Assembly: GCA_014706295.1 (NCBI GenBank)
Contig: JACSVZ010000011.1
Span: 1,076,663 to 1,140,662, forward strand
DNA from: Lycocorax pyrrhopterus obiensis
Lineage: Eukaryota; Chordata; Aves; Passeriformes; Paradisaeidae
Reading direction: 5' to 3'
Length of the DNA stretch: 64,000 bases
Shown here: positions 13,301 through 28,200 of the stretch, piece after piece
How the letters are laid out: every line of letters starts with the position of its first letter
How positions within the stretch are numbered: position 1 is the stretch's first letter
Position numbers and translations under genes: made by a program
The notes under the pieces: generated by a model
What the model was told of the DNA's origin: nothing
The model's database searches: none
What the model saw: the letters and a program-made list of their open reading frames with translations, nothing else

Positions 13301-15580
13301 ACCTCTGCCTCTCAACTTCCCAAAAAGAGAAACAAAAGCCTTACAACCCTTTGTATATGTTTCATTGTGCTATGCTGTCATGTAGAAAGACCAGGGTTTA
13401 AAGTTTTATGATTCTGTATGGAATAACAAAAGAAATACATTATCTGCTGAGAAATACCCACTCTTGATTTTGCATCAAAGAAGAATTTGAAACAGTCACA
13501 GCCTTGCCTTCCTACATGAACAAATGTCAATGATTACCAGCCCAAAATGACTAGATGCAAAATTGGATAAGGAAGCATGTGGGAAGCAGATGAATATCTT
13601 TGCATGAATTACCTTTCAGTTACTTCTTCCATTTATATGGATCAATATTAGTCCCTTAGATTTAAAATAAACTTTGGATTATAACAGTGCCAAGCTCAAG
13701 TAGAGATAAGAACATACAATATATTAAGAAACCTCTTTCACTATGACTTTGAGGCATCTGGCTGGTGGTTACTGCCAAAGTCTGAAGAGCATCTGCTCTC
13801 ACTTTAGCAGTTTATATTCAGACTCTGGTGAATGGAAGCACAATCTCTGAAACAGCCTTTGGGGAACACTACTGAGTTGCTCGACAGAGCTCTTACTCAG
13901 AAAAAAGAGGAGGAGATTAATATTAGAGAAAACCTGAAAGATCTAGCTTCTGAGAAAGGAGACAAGAGCAGTTTCCTAATACTGTACACACCACAAATTT
14001 CTCTTTTACTAAAACATTAAAAACCTGCCCTAAAACTGAAGTGATTAAATATGAATAGACCTAAAGGTAGAAAATAACATCTGTTTAAGTCATATTCAGG
14101 CAAAAGTAAGAACAATGTATCTTATCTCATTTGTCAACAGGCATAATGAAAACAGCAGACTGAGAACTCACATAACAGACTTTTTCCTAATGTGCTCGAG
14201 AAGGTCACAGGCGCTTTGCTTAGTCCTGGTGTTGTCACAGCAACATATGGCAACACTGAGTCTTGTCGTGAACTTACAATGTCATTATTTTAAGTGCCCA
14301 GTAGCGCAAATGACTAAACTTGTGTGTGGTCCTAAGCAAACAACAAATCTGGCCACACACAGTGAAAACGCAGCTTCTAAAACTTCAAAATCAGCTGAAG
14401 GAATTCTCTCCTCAAGAGCCATAGATCCCAGATAGTAGCCACTTCTGAACTCCACAGCTACTTTCAAAACTATAAAAGGCTTCATGTAAAACCAAAATAA
14501 AGCTCTAAAAGTGGCTGCAGGAGATCACTAGGAGTGGCTGCTCTTCTGGATTCACTGCTTTTGAGAAGTAAATCCCTGCAGCTGCTTTTAAAAGCTTTTA
14601 AAGTTTCATTTCAATTATCAAAGCCAATAAAGCTTCAAAAACAGCCATAGGGATTTGTTCCTCAGAGGAGCAAACCCCAAAAGGCAGTGATGAATACTGT
14701 GATGGGTTCTGTGGCTCTTAAAGTATGTACAGATTCCTGTAAGTCCTGCACTTGTAATTACAGCTCCATGTTGTGCAGCAGTTGTTACAGCCAGACAGCT
14801 CATTAAGGCTTATGTGGCAAATTCATTACTGATTTCCCATTCTTTTTAACAGTTTTATATCTGTTGCCTTTTCCCTTTCTTACACCTGTATTGACTATTA
14901 TGTGAGCATCCCTCACAACAGTTTCTCAGACACATTTCATGAAGACCTCGCTGGCTCCAGCCTCAGGTGGTGCTAAGCCAGTCCCAACAGGCAGGACACA
15001 CTTTCCCAGCCGCACCACGCGCCGTCATCACATCCTCACAGCGAGGTGACTACAGCCTGCAAAACCATTCCTTTCTCTGAACGGGAACTTAAAATGGCAT
15101 TTAGTAAAGTACAAGAGTGAAGTCTGACAATAAGTCAATGAAGAACTTGCCTGCAACTGCAATATAAAAAGGCTCCCGTTAATTCAACGAACATAAAACA
15201 CAAATAACATTTCAGAAGCAACCACATGACTTAAAAAAACCTAAATGCACTGATTTGCAACAACATTTTGGTCTTATCTTTAAAACTCTGAGAACTAGAT
15301 CCCTAAAAATTTGTGACATAAGCACAGGTTTGAAAGAGATACAATTTTCACCCCTAAACAATTGGAGCTTAATATGTTAAGACACTGATGGCACTGAAAA
15401 CACTACCAAAATTATGTTGAAAAATATACATTTAGGTACTAGAACACATAGTGCATATTAATAAAGTATGTAATATAAAATACATTCTATCTTATAGAAG
15501 CATATTTCCTAACCTTAAAACATCACTGATTTTGAACAGTTATTCTACTGAAGTTTTTAACTTCCATTTTCAAATGGCAG

Positions 15581-15630
15581 AATAAATAAACATAGTTTTT
15601 TGCCACAATAAATAAACACAGCTTTTTGAA
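15581..15630. repeat. Tandem duplication, period 26 bp
   Basis: AATAAATAAACATAGTTTTTTG is followed 26 bp later by AATAAATAAACACAGCTTTTTG. Confidence 0.8.
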
Positions 15631-16096
15631 AACATGCTGTAAGAAAATCACTACGAACTTAAATAGATGCAGGTGTTAAGAACTGAATAACTGGTTTGTA
15701 CGGGGAAAGAAAATTTTGACACGAAACTTAAACATTCTGTTAAATGTTATTCACAGGTGTCCTTTGTGACCTGTACTACTTACTTTACCTCTCTGTTTCA
15801 ATCTTCTCATGTGTAAAACATGAAGGAGGACTGTGAGAAATAATTAATGTTTGCAAAGAGCTTTGAGATCCTTGGATATAAAAAACATGGGGAAAGCATG
15901 AAGTTTAAAAGTACCAGCATGCTATTTTATTTCCAACTTGAGGTAAGTTACTTTTATCACAAAAACCTTGACAGTTTAGAAATACAGAATTATGTAATCA
16001 AATGCTTAAAAAACCATCTTAAGTGCTAAGTATATTCTGTTCCTCAGAACCTCATCACTCTGAAACACTCTCAGAAGGAAAGGATGTGCTTCTTAC

Positions 16097-16266
16097 CCGT
16101 TTCAAGTATGCGTTTATGGAGAGGTATAGCAGCAAGAAAGGGTTCATCTTTACAGGACTGGATCTGGGTTCCAACCAAGTCAGAGTTGGTAGCCATAATT
16201 CGGGCACTTTCTTCATTAAGATTAACACCAGCCATAGAGGCAACATCATTGATGTCATCATCATCT
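16097..16266 (-). CDS. TAF4B: Exon 10: start of the TAF4 histone-fold domain
   Basis: 170 nt, phase 2 to 1, 57 residues: RDDDDINDVASMAGVNLNEE, SARIMATNSDLVGTQIQSCK, then DEPFLAAIPLHKRILETG. This is the most conserved block of the family and forms the histone-fold helices that contact TAF12. By eye it differs from human TAF4 and TAF4B at similar numbers of positions (about 13 and 14 of 57). Donor ACGG|GTAAGA. Intron sequence happens to read on as KKH, mimicking the conserved GKKH, but the splice site is strong and the following text diverges. Confidence 0.98.
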
Positions 16267-19200
16267 CTACAATTAAAAAAAAAAAGCCATATAAAAACAA
16301 TTCTGCATGTAATACATTCCTCTTTTTTTATCATCTGCCTCTCCAGAAGTAATCATCACACCACATGCCCAATGGGTGGGCCAATTGAGATACAACTCCA
16401 AGTGCCTCCATTTTCAAAGAATATATTCTACATTCAGAAATAACCACATATTTCTCTGACCATATTAGGAACACATCAGAAGCAGGACAATTTGACTGGT
16501 AACAGAAGGTGTGACAGAGGTGTCTTCATCTCAGAGTCAGTGATATCAGTGAAACCAGGATGATCAGGAAACTAAAGGCAATGATCACCACTAATGACAG
16601 AACATTGGGCTTTTCTCTTTATAATGAAAACTGTGCATAAAATAGTAAAATAAATACCAGAAATTAAAAATAAAAACATACATTTGTAATCCTACACTGT
16701 TTCACAAGTTCCTACTAAAATGGTGAGAAAGGGGTTGATCAATAGTTAACTCATGTAAGCAGAGTTAACTGTTAAGAGACAGCAAATGTTAATTACAAAA
16801 CCTAAGAAGCAGGATTCACCTTAATCTTGTCAAGATAAGAAGAACAACACAGAAACCACTGAATCGTTCTACAAAGGACTACGGACGTGCATTGTGATGG
16901 AGACTACTAGCCTTCATCAGAAAGACCCCCGAGGAAGAAGAGGAGCCTTCCTCAGTTCGACCACCAGGACGCACCATGCATGTGTGTGACACATATGCTA
17001 ATGATATTAATGACTTCTGAGAACTAATTTGTATAACCACTCCTATCCCAAGGAATGTGATGACTATTCATGAATTTTACCCATAATATTGTGCTGTAGG
17101 AAGTGCCGGTGTGTGTGTTTGGAGGAGCGATCCTCCCCACACGCAGCGCCAAATAAAGCAAATACCCGCTTCTTGGACTCTGCCTCTGAAGTGTCTCCTG
17201 GCCCGGTTTGGGGCGATTCAACAGGCATCAAAGCATTTTCAGCAACAGTCAGAAAAGATTCTTTGACCATGCTGAGTTCACATGTAATCCTGGGTTCCAA
17301 GTGTGGCTTGAGTATGTGCTGGTATTTTCTCTAGCAACATACAAAAATCAGTTGTGTCAACAAGTTTTAGGAAAATGAACTGCATTTGAGAAGATGATAG
17401 CAACTCCCAGGCCATTTTCTGCCCTGCAATATCCTTTTTACCAGCTTGAGAAAGTGCAAACAAATTTGAGTTTCCACACCAGTATCTCCCAAGCATCTTT
17501 TACCTCCTACCTCTCTGAGGTATGACTCAGAGCTGTGGAAACAGCCATCTGGATTTAGCACATTCTGTTTCACACCTATTATTGACACAAACACTATTTC
17601 AACATATTCTAGAGTGATTACACAACTTTGGAGTATATTATTTTCAGAATATATATATATGGAAAAAAACCATTCAAGTCCAGACTCCAATTACCAATAA
17701 AGTAAACAAATATAAGCCTAATTTAAAAGACTTTTTTTTAAATTGTTACATACATCATGTCCTGTGCACCCTAAAATACTTTATCACTTCTAACAAGCTT
17801 AATGCCCACAGTAAAAACCAATAGCTGCAAGTAAGGTCTGAGAACAAAAGGAGGGAAATCCAGAAATCCATAATCTAGGTCCTCCCTCTCCTCCCATACT
17901 TTTCCTGTTATCTGCACTACAGCAGCCAATTTTGGTGGAAGACTTTTATGGTTAGATAGATACTGGTTTTGTTTTCTTTTGTGGGAAGAAGTCAAGAGGG
18001 GACTTTTATTTGTGTAAACCTGCAGAAATGTGCTGAACACTTGAGGCAGAAAATGGAATATTTTACAATGCTTTTCAGAAAAAATGTTACACAAATTTAA
18101 TTTCTTAATTAATTAAGCTTCTATTAATTTCCAGGAGTGTTAAGCACTTGATTTCTTGTCTTAAAATGAAATTCCTGAGAACAGTGTTGCAACATCACAG
18201 AATGGTTTTGGTTGGAAGGAAACTTAAAAGCTCATCCAGACCCACCCTCTGCCATGGGCAGGGACACCTTCCACTATCCCAGGGTGCTCCAAGCCCCATC
18301 CAACCTGGCCTTGGACACTTCCAGGGATCCAGGGGCAGCCACAGCTTCTCTGGGCAGCTTGTGCCAGAGCCTCAGCACTCTCACAGGGAACAATTCCTTC
18401 CTAGTATCCAATGTAACCTATTCCCTTTTAGTTTGGAGCCATTCCCCCTTGTCCTGTCACTCCAGGCCCTTGTAAATTGTCTCTCCTCACCTTTATTGCA
18501 GGCTCCTTTCAGACACTGAAGGGCGTCAACTGGGTCACCCCGGAGCCTTCTCTTCTCCAGGCTGAAAACTTCCAATTCTCTCAGCCTTTCTTCCTAGGAG
18601 AGGTGCTCCATCCCTCAAACCCTGTCGCTTTTATATCTGACATGAGGAACTGGCTCCATGCCCACACCCGGCCCGCCTGGGACTGCCCCCACCACCACAC
18701 AACCAACACTGACTTAGATATTCAGTGACCGGTTCAAAAGTTTGTAATTCCACGAATGAAAAACCACAGGTAAAACCGAAAGAAACTAAGGTTTTGTCGG
18801 GTTAAAACCTGAATGCTTGAAATAGAATGAGGATGACCCAGGACTCACAAGGCCCAAATCCAACAGGCCTCAAACCACGGAAAAACCAAACTCCTATCAA
18901 GGCAGTTATCAGAACACAAACTCCGAACTATGTAAAACAGTGGAAGCTTCTGGAACACAGACCTGAACCCAGAATCTCAAAATAAAGCTGAAACTGACCA
19001 AGCTACAAACCAGCGGTGATCCCCTGCGGGCCCTCTCCCGGCCGCGGGACGAGCAGGAGGCCGCGGCAGAGGCCGGTCAAACAGGAGGCAGCGGGTCCCG
19101 CTGCGGGCCGCGCACACCGCCCCGCGGCCCGCCCTGCAGCCGGCCCTCGCCACAGCGCGGCACAGCCCCGCCGGCTGCAAGCAAGTCTCGGTCCGCTGTG

Positions 19201-22200
19201 TCCACATCAGGTTGCCAGGACAGAGGTACTTTCATCTCCTTCAAGCAATCATCCATTAAAAAAAAAACAAGACAGCAGTCTTGACTTCCAGAACACAACT
19301 TGTAAGAGAAGTTTATACTTCTCTCTCCTTTTGTTTCATAGCTGAAGAAAGTACAGTCGATCTTTTACCTTCCTTCCGCTTAGCAGTTTAGCTACTCCAA
19401 TTTTTATTTAGCATACAGATCTGTGACCACATTATAAACACGTATTTTCTGAAATAAAACCACACAAGTATTTTGGGCACAGACTAGATTTCAATGGAAT
19501 TATCAAAACCAATGCAATAGCACTTACAAAGACCATCACTGTAACTCCTGGACAGAATAATTTTCTTCCTTCTCACACTTGCAAGCTACGATTTGCAAGC
19601 ACATCCTTTTTTTCTTTCAGTATTACATGGAAGACAGGTAAGAAATATATTAATCACAGCTGGGACTACAATTTTTTTCTGACAGGAAAAACCCTATCCA
19701 TATATTCTTCTTTACTTTAAGGAACCTCATGATGAAAAATGTTTGGATACTGAAACATACATTTATATATAAAGAGAGTTGGTATTCTTGCCAAACAATT
19801 TCCTATAGAAGTGAACTTCTAAGCCCAGATAAGTGAGTTTTCAGAAGTCATTCTGTGGCACAAAGATGCCATCCAGTGGTCGTCTAGACTGATGACTACT
19901 GTCTATCTTTCCTTTTTCATCAGAGCACAGTATTTAACAATTTCATATTTCTTGGCATATATTATTATGCCCATCCTAATTCTACTGTTTCAGTAAATAT
20001 TTTTGGTTTTTACTGAATTAAACTCTGACTCTTATAGGATGAATATAACATTCCAACACACATGATATTTTTAAGACAGCATGAGTTCTCAAACTCCCTC
20101 CAAACACAAACTGTATCTCAAAATAGTCCAGGAGTCCAATTTTTCCTCCTATACTCAACCTCTTTTAACAACTTTCTCTTTCTTCTTCACTAAAAACACT
20201 CATGCAATTACCAAAAAAGAAAAATCTTATCTGAAAATAAGCAAGAAAACCCAAAGTATTTGCACAGTTATCTGTAAAAGGTTTCAAAGATTTTGTTTAA
20301 ACTTAGACAAGCCATTATAAAAATCTGGTAGCATTTTCTTTATGAACAAACCTTAACTCCATGATTGCACAGTTTTTCTTCCTCACGCACTTTGTCAGAT
20401 TTGAGCCAATGCTGTTCCAAACTGCAATACCGAACTGCTCCCAAATAAGCCAGAACAACGCATAAAGCAGTTGAGACATTATACTATTGATACCCCTCTC
20501 TCTTACAAGGGAACTTGCATGTCATTAGGACAAAGTCCCTACATGCACACAAGACTCTGAGAAAGTCCACAGATTCCATGGATCACACGATCAGACATTA
20601 ACAACAATATAATGCATATAAATGGTGACATGAAATTACTGGAACAGCCACTACTGTATTATATTTTACGATGGCATAGGTTCTGGTTACACATTAATTA
20701 TAATGCTTATTCTGACTTTTATGCTATAATTTGAAATGTCTCCCTAATACTGCTTTGCCACACAATTCATTTATGGTCTGTGCAGAATCTTCTCCCTGAC
20801 AAGCAGAAGGGATGACAGAACATGCCACGTTTACAGTCAGCATTTGCCTATATTTTGAAATACATGGAAAAATCACAGTCACCTTATAGCTTGAAATATT
20901 CATTTGGAAAAACTAAGAAACTTCAAGGGTAAGGCTTTGTCACATACCATTTTGAGATGAAAATTTTGAAGTTATCCATTTAACATCTACATTAGCTTTC
21001 TACCACTTCAAGGGCAAGCTGCTTTGCACATTATTAGATGTAACATCATGCATTTTGAGGCATTTTGTCAGAGCTATGCTGTTAAACTTTTATTTTTAAA
21101 AATGAAAATAAAACACTAGACAAGAGATTTTTTTGGCTATTCAAGGGAGGTCTGAAAACAAATTTTTTATTTCCACGTAGACTCTACCTCAAAATGCAGC
21201 CAGACAGCAGAATAAAATACAGATACTAAGATCAGCTTCAAATCATCTCAGAGACTTCACAGAACTATCTCTGAAAACAAACCCCATCACACTAGCTGTA
21301 TAAAACCTGACACTGACAGGCTCCAGGAGGTCAGATGTAACTTGGAAATACCACTTCAGAAAAAGAAAGGTCGCTGCGAAAAGGAAGGAGCACCTGGCTA
21401 CCTGGCACCCTACGGCAAACAAAACACAGCACCATCCCACACACCAAGGGATGGGTCTGTTCACTTCTGGCCTCGCCATGCAATGCCACTGAGCCCTGCT
21501 CAGCACAGCTTGGAAGTGGTGGGATAACGCAAGAGGACAAACATCCACCTCCATCCTTGGAGAAATGCAGAGCACATATGGACCAGTCCCTGATCCAACC
21601 AAACCTGCCTCGAGCGGGAAGCTGGACCTTCCAACTGAAATGATTCCACCTCAATATCAGGAACAAATATTTCCACTAGTTCCTTATAGTGGTCACTACC
21701 TGAACTGTGGGTAAGAATCCCTTCAGAGCCTGCTGCTTTCACCATCATCAGGGGGAGCTGGTGTCAGTGGGAACTCTGAGGGGACCAACGAGGTGATGAG
21801 CAGCAGCTGAGGACAAATATGCAGGTCTCTGACAGACTTCAGCGGGATTTTTGCTTCTCTCAGCTACAGAAACCTCAAGCTGGCCTGTTATGGTACAAAC
21901 CTAAGCCTAGACCTTTGCTTGCAAAACAAACAGAAAAATTACTAAAAATGGAATTCAAATTTCTGTCCTTAGGTATTAACACAGTTGAAAAGTCAACTAA
22001 CTGGGGTTGTCTGTAGTTCTCTCTGAAAAATACAGCAACAATAAATTTAATACCAAAAAAGGTGACCTAAAATTTCACAAGCACAGCTTCACGTTGCAGA
22101 AATCTTGGGTTGAGAACTCTGCATCACAGAATAGCTACTGTAACAAACAGTGAACTCATGTAAGCAGTCTTGCAGTTCATTAATAAATGCTGACCTTAAA

Positions 22201-25200
22201 GGCATAGATGCAATTTGCAAAATTCTTAATTGCTAGATCTTTTATGTAATTCCATCTTGTATCTCCTACCGGCCAAAATAGAAAAAAAAAAAAAAAAAAA
22301 AAAAAAGAAAATAATGAAGTACAAATTTCTGTTTCTAGTGACCAACACTTCGCTCACAAAAGTGAAAAGCTCAAGTAAGTTATTTTAAAGAAAGCAGAAT
22401 GTAAAATAATGAAACAAATATGCAATAATAAAACACTAAGGGCAAAATAAATTTATACATAACACAACTATTTTTCAAAATTCTTGCTTTGCTTTAGATG
22501 CCAGTTTGCCTTCTGGCTAAAAACACATTCTTCACACACGCTGGGAATGTTGAGGAAAACTAGTCAGCATTCAGAGGATTAATACAGATTTCCAGCTCTG
22601 TGCCTTTAGGCTTAATAGTCAGACATCTATTTGTCCTCAGGAGAGGTTAGGGGTTGAAACAAAAATATGCAAACAACTGAATTCTTTGTTAAGATATCAG
22701 GAAAAAGCTTGATCTTTGCTGCTGTTTAATAAATCCTTGCAATTTTATGGACTTATTTAAATGCGGCTTTGTGTCTTACTATTTTGAAGGAGAAAACAAT
22801 GTAAGGAAACAAACACATTCATTCTGACTAAAATTTGTTCTCTAGAGGAAAAATGACATACACCCTTGACAGCTTATTTACCAAACTCACTAAAGATTTA
22901 TTGATTTATCAATCAGTGCCTTGAGCATTTGCTTCTCCCCAAGGGAAAATTAACAATTCCAGCTAACCTAATATATTCTATGTATAAACTAAGTGAATGC
23001 AAGAATCAATCCTGGCACAGTTTACAACATCCAGTTAAAAAAATGCTGTCCCTTTTGGTGCATGTAAAATTGAAAGCTATACTAACGAAGAATAAATGCT
23101 CATGTTGCTTACAAACATAAAAAATACTTATTAAGACAGTACAATTGAACCCAACAGACATTTTAATTCATTTAAATACTCAGTGGGAGGCAAAAGCATT
23201 GGAAAATAAAAAATTGAATGATTTTGCTTCCAGATTAATACTAAGTACTACCACTATTAGTTACAATACTGACATGCCTCAAAGCAGAGATATTTCAAAG
23301 ACCTACAAATTCTCTTTTACTTCACCTGCAAAAGCATAAGCCTGACAATTAATTAGTGGTTTGATGATGTCAGAGCAACATAAGAATCCCAGAAGATGAA
23401 CATTAAAATCTAGGAATATTTTGTCATTTAATAAAGAAAGAAAATATTTTAACACAACTAAAATGGTGTTAGCGAGAGCCAAATGCAGTAAACATAAGAT
23501 CTGCTTTTCATTACAAAAAGTAAAAATATCCCAAATATATGTAAAGAAAAGCCTGGAGTACTAAAGAACTGCAGAGCAGCTCAGTGCATCACTGCTACTG
23601 TGCTGAACCTTTGCAGCACCTGATTCCTACAGGAACCCACAACACCCAACCTCTACGAGCTAAGGAAGCACAGGAAGCTCAGATGCAGCAAAGTCTCCTC
23701 TTTGAAAGCGAGACTGACAAACCCCCCGGCACAGGGATCCCCCCCAGGCCCCCGGGACTGTCCCTGGCCAAGGAGGGGCCGCTCCACAGAGGCCTTGTCC
23801 TCACAACCAGGATCTTCCCAGCAAGACACATTCCAGAGGAGCCGTAGAATCCAATACATAACACCAACCACAGATTCTTTTAAATCCTCGTGCACATAAT
23901 TCCATTCAGCAGAAGTTTTATCACAATCCACAGAACTTAGGGTTTTGCTAAACATCAAAATGTGCATTTAGAGAAAAATCCTCAAGATATGTAATGATCC
24001 CCTCCCTTCTTAAAAAACAGAATTAAGTATGAAAATTGCCATCCAATCCCAGGGAAAAAAGACAGGAATTCTTGTAAAAGACTGCCCTCTGGTGTTACAC
24101 CAATTCTAAATTCTATTTTATACTTCAGATCCCTCCCAACCACCCCGCTGCATTTTTTCATTATTATTTTTTCTTTTTTTACCTGAAAGAACCACCTCCA
24201 GGGTCATTCAGCTTGTTTTTCTGATTTGCAGAGACCTGAACACCAAAGCCCCCAGGACTTTTACTGGCTTGTATTGTTGGTGCCTTCCCTACTGTGCCTG
24301 AAAAACACCAAGCAATGTTATTATGAGCTGTCTTAGACAATTTACATCAAAGAACCTTCTGTCCAGGAACTAAATTTAACTGTCTGTAAATTGCAAACAA
24401 AGGAAGTTATTATTTTTAAAGATTACATGCTGAAGAAGAACAATTTAAAATACAAAATTTATATTAACATTACAGTTTGTTCAATATTTACAGAACAGTG
24501 AAGATTCCAAAACTGAAAACCATTGGCCATAAACAGCTGTAATATTTATAATGGCTATAAGTGTGTTTGCAATTGCCAGTAAACCACTTTTCTGGATAAT
24601 CTGTACAAAATAAAGAAGGAGAATTTGAAATGTTCTTAATACAAATACTTTAAGTCAGAGTCACTCAGGGTATTAACTATGTCTTTTACATTTTCTATAT
24701 AGAAATTGTTCTTTATTGCAGTGAAAAACATGTATTTCAGAGTTGAAAGCACTGCATGTATTTTAAAATGTTTTGCATTGCATATAAAAGAAAAAACACT
24801 ACTGCCAAATTTGACACGTATCCCCCATAAAGGTTGTCTTTTGCTTTATCTTGAAAACAATGATTCAAAAATAATTCATGTCTGTATCTAGACTTTACAG
24901 GTCTTGAATTACAAGTAAAACAGGGCTTTCTAAATGAGCCAAAGTGTGGTGGACATTCAGTAAACTAAAGAGATCTTAATTCCTCTCTGACATGAAACTT
25001 TTGGAGTAAGCACTCCTTGACTGCCTAAACACATTTACTTGAGTTACATTTTGTGTTTCCTTTAATCCCACCTGCGTTTTGGCATGTAAAAATAACTCAG
25101 GTCTACTTGATTTAAAAGATCTCACCTTTTTCTTGTGTATCACTCCATTCTATTGAGCATTACAGATGTAGGGTTCGAGACTTTGAGAAGGACATGAAAG

Positions 25201-28200
25201 TTGTTCCTGCACCCCAATGACTCAGTTGCATATAAATGGCACGGTAAGAACCTCGGTAGAGTTACAGTAATTTTCTTTCATGAATAATAAAAACCTGAAA
25301 CACAACTATCCTAATAAATCCTTTTAAGAACACTTCTTGGCTAATACAAAGCTGTTAGCTTTGAATGAGTCCTGCATTACTTTTTTTATTTTTATTTTGA
25401 AGTCTTCATCAACTCCAACATATGATCTTAAAGAGAAACTAATTTGATAGTGTCTGATGAGTTCTCCATCTGTATAAATGAACTGTAATGTGGACTCTCA
25501 ACATTAGCAAATACAAAACCAGATTTAGGACTTCAGGCTCAAGCCTGGGGAATAAAAATATTTTGTCATCAGAATATTCAAGGTCCATGAGATGTCACAG
25601 ACAGCATTAGTTCATGGACCAGACAATTCATTCATCTATTCCAGATGAACTAATGGAAAGGTTTTCTACCAAGTGAACTGGAAGGAAGGAAAGAAATAAT
25701 ACAATAATAAAAATCAGCAGATTTCTGCTTTGTACAATTAAGATCTAGAACATTAAAAATGTGTTAATCTTGAAAATTATTGCAATGGCAAAATTAAAGT
25801 AACAACAGCACTCCTCCAGAATTAATATTATATTACTTTGGAATCAGTATCAATGCTTTGTTTTCTACAGGTGATAACTTTTGACTGAAAAACACCCCCA
25901 AAGCTCAAAAGGGTACAGCAATAGAGCAGTTCACTTATTGGTCTCAGGAAAACAGTATGTCTGCACTAGATATGGAAGAATTAGGTCTCATATTCATCCC
26001 AAGTATATGTAATTCTACTCAATGGATTTGGCAAAGTGAATGAAAGATTTGGGATGATATTAAAGTTTTCTGGTTTAAATAAATCACAACTGTGCATGAC
26101 TAAGGGTTAGACATAAAATATGCCTAAAACATCCATTTTTATTACGGAGCAGATCATATTTTGAAAATTAAAATCACCTGTGGGCCTAGATATTTCATGG
26201 GATTGGTAATGACATACAGAGTCTTTCACCACTGGATTCTTGCTTCAAATTTTAACTAGCATGATCTAGAAAAATAAGCCCAAATTTAGGAGCTTATAAA
26301 TTCCTAGCTGTATTTCAGCACAGGTTAAATAGCTGCAACAAATACTCTGGTTAATTACTTTATTATTTGGCTCAATGCCTCCATCCATAAGATGGAATTC
26401 ACCTAATTTTATACTAGTAGAGTGCTTTGGTAAAGGAGTGTGAATTTTTCACGCAGTAACAATGGTGTTACTTGCACTGACGTGGAAGTAATTTTATTTA
26501 TATAAAAGTCCTTAAACCCTGCCAGTTTTATCTAAACTACCGTTTTAAGAAGCATTACAGTCTGTTCACATGGATGTATTGAAGATACATTACACTTGGA
26601 AGATTCACTCCCATCGAGGAGGAAAATGCAGCACCTCGTGGAGGTCAGCTCAGTTCTGATGTAACTATCCTTAACAAGTCACACTCCAAACTTACGCTAC
26701 TGTAATTTTCATTTAGATGATGTCCTATTCCAGTATATTATCTCCTTCTGCAGGAATACCTAGGTCAGTACAAAATATCATTACACTGGTGTCTAGAGAC
26801 AAAGGTTTTACCAATATATCACAATGAAGCACTCTTGACAGTGCTGCCAGCACACAGGCAGACTGCTCCCTTAGACGTGGGCTGCAGGATGACTGGTTTT
26901 ATACTGGGATGTTTTCTAAATGCCTATTCTTGCTCGTTTTGTCTGTGTAAATAAAACTATATACTGGAGGGCTTAACGAAACTTGAGAATTGGAAAAAGC
27001 TCACCAGAAAGCAGGATCTTGCATAAATTGGCTTTTATGAAACCACCATCTACCACAAGCCAAACTGCCAGTTACGTTGCATTGCACTGGCTGATCAAGG
27101 GCTACCAAGAATGAACTCATATTCTGAATCTACTGTTTAAAATAAAAAAAGATGCCAGTATCATGCAAATTCTCAGCACACTGTTGACATTCACAACTTG
27201 GAGACTGAACAAGTAAAGAAATGAAATAAGATGCATGGACACGTTATAAACTCAAGACATGAGTATCAGTGCTATCAAATAAACACATTTTATGGGGAGC
27301 AAATGTATTTCTCCCTAACTTGGAAAAACAACCTACAGGATTACAGTGACAGCTTGGTCTCTGTGTCCATTCAACCTTTGGATTCCCCTAAGAGAACAGA
27401 GCAAGTAAAACATCAACTGCTCTTACACATTTTTTGTGCTTTTTTTCCCAAGGAGAACAGAAATGACCAAGCAATGAAGTCGAGTAGGCAGCAATAGCTT
27501 TTATATGCATTTAAACTAGTTTGATTCCTGATTCAGTACCTGAAGATGACAAGCTCTGTATTCCATTACAAACCCTCAATCATGTAAATGCCCACATCCA
27601 GTAAGATACTCACACATATTCAGGAAAAATTAAACCCAAGCCTAAGAGGTTCAGTGGTAGAAAGAAACAAATGGGTATTTATTAGGAAGCAAGGAGGCTT
27701 CAAGAATCCTCTTAAAAAGTGGGAAGTATCAGCCAGACATGAACCCACCTGTGCACAGACAGATGAGGAAGGTGTGTACAAACCACATGCTGTGGCTAAT
27801 CACGGCATGTCAGGTTGCTGTTGTCAGTCTCTGACCTCACCAAAAAGTAAACATACTGACAGGAGTCACAGAAAACCAACCTGAGGCTTGAGAAATTTCC
27901 CTAGGGCTCCCACCTTGACCTCAGTAGCTGCAGAGATGGGGACTACCATGTTCTGCTTCAGGAGTATGAATTAGAAGTAGGATGATTAAATTGAGGTAAC
28001 CACTAGGCTTCAGGAAAACGAAGATTTTCTTTCTTGGCCCAGAGTTACAATTTAGGACAGTGAGAGCCAAGTTCCTGACCTGGTGTAGACCTTTCCATTA
28101 AAAACTGCTAAATGAGGAGCTAAACATGTGAGAGTTTAGTCCTAATGTTGTTTCAAAACATTTCACTGTTGGTCCGAAACACCTTGAAACTGCATATGAA

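Larger units (their letters stand above)
1..16096 (-). other. Intron 10 or following introns, partial
   Basis: I searched by eye for the remaining conserved exons (GKKH.ITEL, LEKLDQLEKQRKD, EDPEQLRLKQKAKE, DANLTALAAIGPRKK) on the minus strand and did not find them, so they probably lie beyond base 1. The stretch holds a CR1 end (1.2 kb), a small hairpin (2.15 kb), an inverted repeat pair (9.5/10.3 kb) and a pseudoexon-like block. A short exon could have been missed. Confidence 0.6.
16267..24182 (-). other. Intron 9 (about 7.9 kb)
   Basis: Holds a poly(A) tract (22.3 kb), the isolated CpG-rich patch (19.0-19.2 kb), a CR1 (18.2-18.6 kb) and a solo LTR (16.8-17.2 kb). Confidence 0.75.

Noticed and set aside
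1..16000. Remaining C-terminal TAF4B exons
   Set aside because: Conserved motifs were searched for by eye and not found, so none is reported; a translated search (tblastn) of this stretch with TAF4/TAF4B C-termini would decide.
16055..16097. Reading on past exon 10 as ...ETGKKHILSF
   Set aside because: GKKH mimics the conserved motif, but this is the GTAAGA donor and following intron; family sequence continues GKKH.ITEL, which is absent.
18148..18519. 123-residue plus frame as a gene
   Set aside because: It is an antisense reading of a CR1 fragment.
22282..22306. Poly(A) as the tail of a processed pseudogene
   Set aside because: No retrogene body, polyadenylation signal or target duplication is visible beside it.
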